Of a DNA stretch of 64,000 nucleotides, positions 55,707-64,000 are shown piece after piece (position 1 is the stretch's first letter; every line of letters starts with the position of its first letter). The stretch covers positions 1,756,001 through 1,820,000 of the forward strand of contig NC_083526.1 in NCBI RefSeq assembly GCF_032362555.1. Reading direction: 5' to 3'. Both the position numbers and the translations under genes were made by a program. The DNA is from Amyelois transitella. Its lineage: Eukaryota; Arthropoda; Insecta; Lepidoptera; Pyralidae. The notes under the pieces were generated by a model. It had not been told where the DNA came from. It searched no databases and saw nothing but the letters and a program-made list of their open reading frames with translations.

Positions 55707-56584
55707 TTTCGTAAAAAGTGCCGTTTCTAAATAACGGAAACCGCAAAGAAATGCTAGTCATTTAAAAAATTGCGCTGTCCTGATTTAAATTTATATTTCA
55801 AATTAATGTTACGTATGTATTACACCAATAAATTAAAATGAGTAAGTGGCACCTCGAAATTTGAACCAATTAACGTAATTAAAACGCATTATTATGACAG
55901 CGAGTTTCACTTGGTTCTTTACTAGCGATTCTCCCGGTTTCACTTAAAAATTATATAAACATACTAAAGACGTATATATACATAAAATCACGCCTCTTCA
56001 CGGGATAGGCAGAGGCAGATATATCTACATCTTGCCATTTGCCTTCAGATCTTTGCATACTTCTTTCGCTTCATCCATTTTAATAAATCTCTTTATGCAA
56101 ACTGCACAACTGCAAACTTGACGGAATATTTACAGTTAAAAAAATAATTTTAAGATACTAATTACGAAGATAAAAAATATTAGAACCATTTTAATGAAAT
56201 TATGCATAGGCATAAAAAAAATTTCTAATGAATTCATCTTAAAAGATGATAAACATACATACTTTTTTTTTTAATAGAAATTTTATTTTCGTCCGCGTAT
56301 CAAAGTAATTATAATAACAAAACGCTTATTCATTTTTATTACGTGGGTGCGGTACCTATTGCAGAAGTCACACTGGCTATTTTACATATGATAGACTAGT
56401 TATCGCCTTGGAGTTTACCTCCGAGGGAAGGCACTAAAAATAGGTATTATATTTAGGTATTTACTAAAAGTCCCATAAATAATGTTTAAGTAATTTCCAG
56501 TTAACAAAAAAATGTTAAGGGTGGTAAGGGGTATGAAAAATAAATGTTGGCCGATTCTCAGACCTACTTAATATGCTCACAAAA

Positions 56585-56853
56585 CTATACTAATATGATA
56601 AAGCTGGAGAGCTAGTTTTTTTGTTTGAACGCGCTTATCTCAGGAACTACTGGTCCGAATTGAATAATTATTTTTGCGTCGAATAAACCAATTATCGAGG
56701 AAGGCTTTCCGCTATATAACATCACGCTGCAACTATAAGAAGCGAAGAAATAATAGAAAATGTGAAAAAAACGGGGGAAATTATACATTCTTGAGGGCTT
56801 CAATGATGCCCATAGTAAATATTCCACGCGGACGAAGTCGCGGGCACAGCTAG
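56585..56853 (+). mobile_element. Non-autonomous Helitron (family H2)
   Basis: CTATACTAATATGATAAAGC to GCACAGCTAG at 56853, then T. The leading TC is changed. Confidence 0.75.
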
Positions 56854-57055
56854 TAAGACAATATAACTTAATCTACGTTAACTCCTTAGTTTAATTTCAC
56901 CAATCTTATTCTAGATAATAGTCTTTCAATGAAACAACATGTCCTTTCAACAACGCCATTCAAAAACAGGGCTTTTTGTTGACCGCAAAGTTCAACATTA
57001 CAGCTAGGCGACATATGGCCATCTTGTCAAATTAAAAAACAATTACATACATACA

Positions 57056-57238
57056 TAAAATCACGCCTCTTCCCCGGAGGGGTAGGCTGAGACTACATCT
57101 TTCCACTTGCCACGATCTCTGCATACTTCCTTCGCTTTATCCACGTTCATAACTGTCTTCGTGCAAGCTCGGCGGTATCGGGTACTCTTGACCTGACCCT
57201 TTACCAGGACGTCCTTAATTTGATTAAGACTTATTGTG
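57056..57238 (-). repeat. RTE-like LINE 3' fragment
   Basis: Minus-strand C-terminal 60 codons (IKDVLVKGQVKSTRYRRAC and on) with the TATG tail at the left. The frame is open but the element is truncated. Confidence 0.8.
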
Positions 57239-58012
57239 ACCATTACTTTAGTTGATAATGTAATTCGACAGAGTAAGAGAACTTTTTGTTATTTCTTTTG
57301 TGATTATTCTTGGATCAAGTTTATGAGGTGACCAAAATAAAAAAAAAATAAGTAAAAATTACAGATTTTTCAATATAAGTATACTTTGTTGACGCATTTC
57401 ATAATCCCGTTATATCTCCTCGAATATTTGTTTAAATTTTGATTTACTCGTAACACTCGTATGTGCCTCAGTCATGTCTGTGTCTTTTATAACATAAGTA
57501 ACATACATTGACTATATTCTTTCCGAAAAATATCTTTGAATCAATTCAAAATACCGGCGATAGTTGACGATATACTGAAAAAAAAAAATAGTAGCGCCGC
57601 GGTGGAAAGCATTGAATTAATTCGAAAATGGCGGCTTTTAAATCAGCTGTAGTGTTGAACGTCAGTCAAAGAGTTTAAGTAATCGTTTTTATAGGGGATG
57701 GAAATACAAAAAACATAACATTTGTGGAAATTTCAGCTTTCTAGCTATCACGGTTTATGAGATACAATTTAGTGACAGACAAACAGACAACGGAGGGTTA
57801 GTAATGTTTAGACTTTGACGGAACCCTAAAAAAGAAATGAGTTGACCACAGAGTAGCAAATTGTCATAACAAACTCGCGGCACGCTAATAGTGTACCTAC
57901 TGGGACATTCGTTCACTAATTTCTCATACATTTTATTGCGCCATATTGCTGAAAACTGTGAAATTTATGTATGCGATTCATTTTCTATTCTCATTTGTAC
58001 TGAAAATTAACA

Positions 58013-58248
58013 TAAAATCTCGTCTTTATCCTTCGCGGGGTAGACAGAACCAACAGTCTTGAAAAGACTGAAAGTCCACGTTCAGCTGTGTAATTGAGAT
58101 TCAAATAGTGACAGGTTGCTAGCCCATCGCCTATAAGAAGAATCCCAAGTTTATTAGCCTTATTAGCGACTAAGGGAGTCGCCTTTTACGACATCCATGT
58201 AAAAGATGTGGAGTTGTCTTATTCTAAATTTCCGGCAATCACACAGCA
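58013..58248 (-). repeat. SINE-B, rearranged
   Basis: TCTCGTCTTTATCCTTCGCG to CACACAGC with a small internal duplication (TTATTAGCGACTAAGGGAGT). Immediately followed by a LINE tail at 58252. Confidence 0.7.
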
Positions 58249-58726
58249 TATACATACATACATAAAATCACGCCTCTTTCCCGGAGGGGTAGGCAGAGAT
58301 TACATCTCATCACAGCATATAGGATTATTATTATTGCGAAATTACCAAGAGATCGAACCGCCATGACGCAGCTATACTTAACAAAGTCACAAAATGGCCT
58401 CCAACTGATGTTGAACTTAGTTCGAATGCAAAGCGATTGAAACTGGAAATCGCGCATTTAATACATTGCAAATAACCAGATACAATCTACCGCTAAAGTG
58501 GTCGCAAATGTGCGTTTATTTTCGCGTCAATATATCATAAACCGACGTATCGGACAAGCGATTCGTGTTCACAAATTGGTACATTTCGAATTTCATGATT
58601 TTCTGATGCGATCGAGTGTGGCGAACGCTGTTTTGTTGTATAAACTGTTATACAAAAATGGAGTAATGTATGTTTTCATATATGTATGTATGCAGACTAC
58701 TCTAATTTACGTAAAAATACATACAA

Positions 58727-58970
58727 TGTGCCGTGTGGTTCCCGACACCAATACAAAAAAGAATAGGACCTCTCCATCTCTTTCCCATGGATGTCGTAAA
58801 AGGCGACTAAGGGGTAGGCTTATAAACTTGGGATTCTTCTTTTAGGCGATGGGCTAGGAACCTGTCACTATTTCAATCTTAATCCTATCTTAAAGCCAAA
58901 TAGCTGAACGTGGCCTATCAGTCTTTACAAGACTGTAGGCTCTGTCTACCCCGCAAGGGGATACAACTTG
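58727..58970 (+). mobile_element. SINE-B
   Basis: GTGCCGTGTGGTTCCCGAC to CTACCCCGCAAGGGGATAC; the tail is missing. Confidence 0.8.
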
Positions 58971-59049
58971 GGGATTTTCAAGGCAAGAGTGAACAGGCAT
59001 TATTTGAGCTTGCGTGCACTACTTTAGGCCTCGTCTTGGTTACCACCAG

Positions 59050-59240
59050 GCAGACTAAGGGATAGGTTTATAAAAGTGGCATTCCTCTTGTAGGCGATGG
59101 GCCTGAAACCTGTCACTATTTGAATCTCAATTCTATCGTAAAACCATACAGCTGATCGAAGTGACCGTGGTTATTTAGTTTTTTCGAGACTGTTGGCTCT
59201 GTCTATCGCGCAAGGGATAGAGACGTGACTTTATATATGT
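59050..59240 (+). repeat. SINE-B, degenerate, 5' truncated
   Basis: CTAAGGGATAGGTTTATAAA to AGAGACGTGACTTTATATAT. Confidence 0.65.
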
Positions 59241-59884
59241 GTGAATATATACTACATGGTTTTAAGATGAAAGCGTTTGCTCAGGATTTTGCTTTAAATT
59301 CGAATTTTTAAGTAAATTATTTTTTATGCTAAGAAAGTAAAAAAAAACATATTTAAATATATACTCACTAGATATACAGACAGACATCCGCATTTACAAT
59401 AAGTATAGAAGCGTGGATTTGGCCAATCACATCAAACCATTTATCTCAAACAAAATGCGATTAACTCGAAACCGTAAGACGAACGTCTCTGTGTTTACTT
59501 ATTCAAGAAGAGGGTTCCGTACCGTTCCCCCCATATTAGTGCAATGCCTAGGGGACTTCCCTAAATAAGCTGAGAACAATAACGCACTTAACGGCATGAA
59601 TTATAAATAATGGTTAACGTCTTAGACGCTCTTACTTAGGCGTATTTGAAAATCTAATATTTTTTTCCTTAATCCGGTTTGGATAAGTGAAATTATCAAT
59701 TTTTTTTTTTGAAGTACCATTATATTGCTTTTCATACAAACGTTTTTTTACCTAACGGGGAGGCAGAGTCACTGGTCATTAGATTCTTGAGTCAGATTAA
59801 TAAGCCGGATGGCTAGACGATGAAATTGAAATTCAAATGGTGTTAGTTGACTAAAAGCGCAAATTTATTAAAGTCTTCCATAAT

Positions 59885-60236
59885 CTGTGCAGGAAAGAAA
59901 GCAGCTATGTTTCTTACCTTTAATATTTCTAGATTTCTGAAAAAAATATTATGTAAGATACAGCATCTTACACGTAAGCAGCTACGTTTCTTGCCTTTAA
60001 TATATTTAGAATTCCGAAAAAAATTATTACATAAGATACAGCATATTACACGTTCTTAGGATATCATTCTGCCGGTTGAGAGTTTATTTAATAAAATTAA
60101 GAGAGTCTATTTATTAAAGTTTAGATTTCTGAAAAAAAATTTTATGTAAGATACAGCATCTTATACGTCCTTAGGATATCATTCTGCCGGTTGAGAGTTT
60201 ATTTAATAAAATTAAGAGAGTCTATTTATTAAAGTG
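59885..60236 (+). repeat. Local tandem repeat, 117-bp unit
   Basis: CTTAGGATATCATTCTGCCG and the following 66 bp recur 117 bp apart (60053 and 60170), each with TTATTTAATAAAATTAAGAG. A shorter unit (TAAGATACAGCATCTTACAC) repeats three times across 59950-60160. Unit origin unknown. Confidence 0.8.
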
Positions 60237-60545
60237 TACCTATACAACAGGTGGACTTAATGCCACAAGGCATTCTCTGCCAGTCGAACCTTTGGACCAA
60301 ACTGAGATGGATGTACGGGTGGTGCGATACTGTAAAAGATATATAATATTTAAATGTTTAAAAGGTTATTTAATACACTTACATATAATACTTTAGTGAT
60401 ATCTTTTCGTCGTCAGAAAAATAAGTAAAACACAATCATTCGTTATTAACATACATATATAATAACTAGCTTACTGTGACTCACACTAGACACGAAGAGT
60501 TCCATGATGATACCATGCTATTTTATATTTAAAGATTATACATAC

Positions 60546-60796
60546 ATAAATATAGTCATGTCTATATTCCTTGTAGGGTAGACAGAGCCAACAGTCTTGA
60601 AAAGACTGATAGGCCACGCTCAGCTATTTGGCATAATGATAGAATTGAGATTCAAATAGTGACAGGTTGCTAGATAATCGCCTAAAAAAAATCTCAAGTT
60701 TGTAAGCCTTTCCCTTAGTCGCCTTTTACGACATTCATGGGAAAGAGATGGAGTGGTCCTATTCTTTTTTGTACTGGTGCCGGGAACCACACGGCA
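60546..60796 (-). mobile_element. SINE-B, full length
   Basis: CATACATAAATATAGTCATG to CCACACGGCA; about 160 bp before the homeobox-gene exon. Confidence 0.85.
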
Positions 60797-60985
60797 TAAA
60801 GATAGGTAATCTGTTGTTATTTCGACAACAGGAATTATCTGTAAACATTGTCCATCCGTCACGGCGTCTGAGATTCTTGGCGACGAACGGACAGCAAAAA
60901 TATACGGTCGTTTAGGTGCGGAACCCTAATAAAGACTAATGTAAATCTTCTTTCAGATAACCGTATCATGAGGCAGTGATCAAAA

Positions 60986-61269
60986 ATGGATTCACCTGTG
61001 TCATCTCAAGACGACCGAGACATCGAAGTGAACGTCGTTTCCGGGGCAAGCAGTCCAGACATCACCTCTTCCCCGACCAGGAAGGACCAGAAGAGTCCCT
61101 TCTATGAGCTGAAGAAGGATAGAGAAGAAAAGGCGACGGGAAGCGCGCCGTATACGAGTTTTTCGATTAGTTCTATATTGAACCGAGCGGAGCCGAGAAG
61201 GGATAATGTGCTGGAGGCCGCGTTAGTGGCTAATCAATTCGGGAATGCTAATGATGCTATGCTGTCGAG
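60986..61269 (+). CDS. N-terminal coding exon of a probable homeobox repressor (NK/HMX type)
   Basis: Acceptor at 60955-60956, ATG at 60986 after a tiny upstream frame (ATG AGG CAG TGA at 60967), donor GTCAGT at 61270, leaving phase 2. The 94 residues start MDSPVSSQDDRDIEVNVVSG, are S/P/D-rich, and contain YTSFSISSILNRAEP at about residues 60-74. FSISSIL fits the eh1 motif (FxIxxIL) that recruits Groucho and is placed like this in NK-class homeobox proteins; HMX is my best guess. The homeodomain should lie on a later exon beyond the window; none is visible to 64000. It could be another eh1 protein, such as a T-box or forkhead factor. Confidence 0.6.
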
Positions 61270-64000
61270 GTCAGTTTTTTTAAAGATATATTCCTTTGTA
61301 ACGATTTTGACCTTTTAAGATCTCCATGGGTAGATGTGGAGTGGTGTTATTCTTAAGTGCTGGGAACCACACGGCATGTGTTGTGTTTAGTTAGTTTAAA
61401 TGCTTACATTTCTATGAAAAGACGCTGTAGTTTACTAGTTATGCAGAAATTTCTTGTAAATTCACAAGCAGATGAAGGCCAAGTGAGTGACTTTGAACTG
61501 CTTTGTGGCAAGTTCAGTGAAATTAGTAGATTGACCAATAATCTCAATCTCTATGAGTCGGGCACTGGCGGTTAATTACTTAAACCAGCTCCAAAGTGGT
61601 GCCTCGTTTGCATTGAATATACCACTTGCACGAATTGGGTAGTAGTTGAACAAGTTTATAATGATCGTGGAAGTATCACCGCAAATATTCTTTAATGTTC
61701 GTCCGTCTAACATAATGAAACAGATTTTTTTTTATTTTGCAGACAGTTCAACGATAAAAATAAGAAATTGTGAGGCAATTTTTTATAGATGCTAAGTCTT
61801 TACTTGACTTGGAAAGACGCAGCAAAATGATGCTTCTAAATCTACTTATTTTTCTGTATTATTAACAATTTATATTATGCGTAATTAAGAAATAAATAAA
61901 ACAACCTGAGAATTATTAAAACAGCCCCTGTAAATTGATAGCAATCTGATAAAATTCAAGTGAGCTTGTAGTGTTTGTTGATACTTCACAGCTTGTCTAT
62001 CTTACCACACAACTTAAAATTTAGCTTACATTCAGGATTACTACTAAAAAGGCTACCTTTAAACCTAGAAAAGTGCTGTTCCCCATAGGATTCGCAGCAC
62101 ACGATTATTTTAACGACTATTAAGCGAGCAACATTTGTTTAGCGACTTGTTCATGCAACTCTCTCGTTTGAACGAGGCACCGGCTGAGTAACTTGTATAA
62201 TGACCGCGGTAGATCGATGCAATGTATTGTCTACAGATTGGTCGCTTTAAGTGGCGGCTTCCACCCAGCTGAAACCGCTGAATATACTTATAGGATAATG
62301 GGAGCATAGTGTTCTAAAAACCATATGCCGTGCGGTTTCTTGTACTTTAGAATAGGACCTCTCCATATCTGGACTGAACATGGGATTCATCCATCTCTAT
62401 CCCTAGGATGTCGTAAATGATGACTAAGCTTATAAACTTGGGATTCATTTTTTAGGGGATGGACTAGCAACCTGTCACTATTAAAATTTCAATTCCAACT
62501 TTGTTGATATTTAAGTACCTACCTACTTGATTGTGTAAGTTTCTACCCACATTACGAGTAGTATACGTGAAAGGGTGAAGGAAAAGGAAGTATTATGCCA
62601 TCTTGAGTATAAATGCTGTCAGTTCTTAAGGAATGTACCTACGGTAAGTTTGTGTGTTAGAGCTACAAAAATATGAAAATGACAAAAAATAACAAGGGAA
62701 AACTAAGACTAGATACTTAATACCTCTATATTTTCGTGAAAACGTATATTAAATCACACACGAAGCCAAAAATCATCAACACCAAAATCCAATTCACCCG
62801 ACAAAAGGCGGAATAAGCCGAAAACTAACAAACGTAATAAAAACAAAACCCCTACATCTTTTATCCGGTTAATCCACAAGAGGGTACATCATTACCCCAT
62901 CTAATCAACTCGAGACTTACAAGAAGTAGTTTCCCCTTTTACAGGGTAACCAACGGCCCTTTTATCTGGCAACACAAGGCATAAAGTCCGAGAAATGGGG
63001 TAAATCGGCCGGGCTATTTGCCGTCAAATTAGGAAAAATGTCTTGTTTGACACGGCTTCTTGACATTTCCCTAAGTTTCCGCGCAAAGATGAAATGCTAT
63101 TTTATCTGACTGTGTTATTTCTTGAGTCTTGCTAACGATCAATCGATATTAAGTTGCTTGTTGTAGAATTCTGTTTTTTAAACTGAAATTTATTTAAAAG
63201 TCGTATATTTTTTAATTAGCATGCGGCCGTGGTTTCGCTCACGTGTAGATTGTAGCGTATGTTCCGATAGAACTATAAAATTGAAAAGTTTCAGACCACC
63301 TAAATTGTTAAAATCAGTAAGGTACATATAGTTTATCTAGCACAAATATTAGAAAATCAATATACCTACTAATTTTAGATTTATAGCTACATTTTTGCTC
63401 ATCCCTAATCACGACTGTTTTGGGATTCCTATTTCAATTAACCAAACGGAAAACTCAAACGAAAATTTAAAAAAAAAATATACCTAATGTAAACATCTTC
63501 CCTTGCCACTTTGTCCCCTTAATTATTTGCAGTGACGGCCGACATTTTGTACACAGTGTAAACGATCTGTCATTGTTCCCGCCCAATCCTGACGTTTAAA
63601 CTTTTTTCTTGTATTTTTTTTCTAATCTCGTTGTTTATCCGTGTTCCAGCCAGTTTTAAATGGCTAATTAGACGAATTTAAAAGAAAAATAGAGAGCAAG
63701 CGGCCTTGTTATTTGGCTTTTAACGAAATTAAAAGAAGGTTTTCTTTTCTTAAATTTCATGGTTTTATTTCGCTAATTAAAGATGCTTGAAGTTTATATC
63801 GACAAGATTTTATTCTTAATTAATTCCACGTAAAACATAAATTCCCGTTAAGATAAGATCAATTATATTTAATTTCCGTTAACATAGTAATATATCACTA
63901 TTTTCTGTTCCGTTAAAAATGAATATATTTTACCTACAACTAGTTGAAAAATAAACTTGTATATAAAAATACACATATCAACCAAAAGTTTGTTATTCTC
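61270..64000 (+). other. Start of the next intron of the homeobox gene
   Basis: Holds SINE-B scraps (61325-61377 -, 62326-62490 + degenerate). Otherwise the sequence is mostly unique, with a GC-richer block at 62860-63085. No exon found. Confidence 0.4.

Larger units (their letters stand above)
51445..60956 (+). other. Inferred intron 1 of the homeobox gene
   Basis: No coding exon seen. It holds family H2 Helitrons (55438-55706 -, 56585-56853 +), LINE 3' fragments on the minus strand (55985-56115, 57056-57235, 58252-58305), repeat D pieces, SINE-B copies, a GC-richer decayed repeat at 53460-53590, and repeat-free TAAT-rich blocks such as 54755-54950. Confidence 0.4.

Noticed and set aside
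61357..61575. 72-codon plus-strand open frame after the homeobox exon
   Set aside because: It begins inside a SINE-B fragment, lies in intronic sequence and has no splice sites in phase 2.

Overview
The window looks like nuclear DNA of a moth or butterfly, probably a noctuoid (this rank is inference). It is AT-rich, its genes have many short exons with GT-AG introns, and it is packed with tRNA-derived SINEs, non-autonomous Helitrons (5'-TC...CTAG-3') and RTE-like LINE tails ending in (TATG)n, all typical of Lepidoptera. There are no prokaryotic features.

Layout. (1) 1-4128, + strand: a SPEF1/CLAMP-type microtubule gene in five exons (944-3850, 388 aa by my splicing). A 130/130-identical copy of its first exon opens the window and is followed at once by a piggyBac-derived fragment that recurs at 5251-5831. 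(2) 4157-29082, - strand: a gene I cannot name. I assembled it as 16 coding exons in which every junction keeps phase (about 692 aa, N-terminal coiled coil). It lies tail to tail with SPEF1, and its introns are almost solid transposons, often starting within 10-50 bp of a splice site. (3) 30.3-42.5 kb, + strand: a PGC-1/Spargel coactivator gene, head to head with gene 2 (seven coding exons, 1523 aa, two DHDY motifs, RS domain, C-terminal RRM). (4) 42.5-51.3 kb: AT-rich intergenic DNA with MITEs, Helitrons and a 770-bp inverted-repeat element carrying the first exon of a YqaJ-like family. (5) 51.3-64 kb, + strand: the 5' part of a probable homeobox gene, with an inferred non-coding first exon near 51.3-51.44 kb, a long intron, and a coding exon at 60986-61269 with an eh1 repressor motif. 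It continues beyond the window.

Repeats dominate the middle. One short family (called SINE-B here; 5' GTGCCGTGTGG, 3' (TATG)n) occurs about 40 times. Many copies carry 10-14 bp target-site duplications, and its 3' end resembles that of the RTE-like LINE also present, which suggests a SINE/LINE partnership. At 7682-10445 four element classes are nested (tRNA-SINE, then Helitron, then hAT, then LINE). Two SINE-B insertions landed exactly on splice sites of the uncharacterised gene and duplicated them.

SPEF1 is a cilium/flagellum gene and PGC-1/Spargel drives mitochondrial gene expression. Nothing here shows that the four genes act in one pathway. No CRISPR, rRNA or true tRNA gene was seen.
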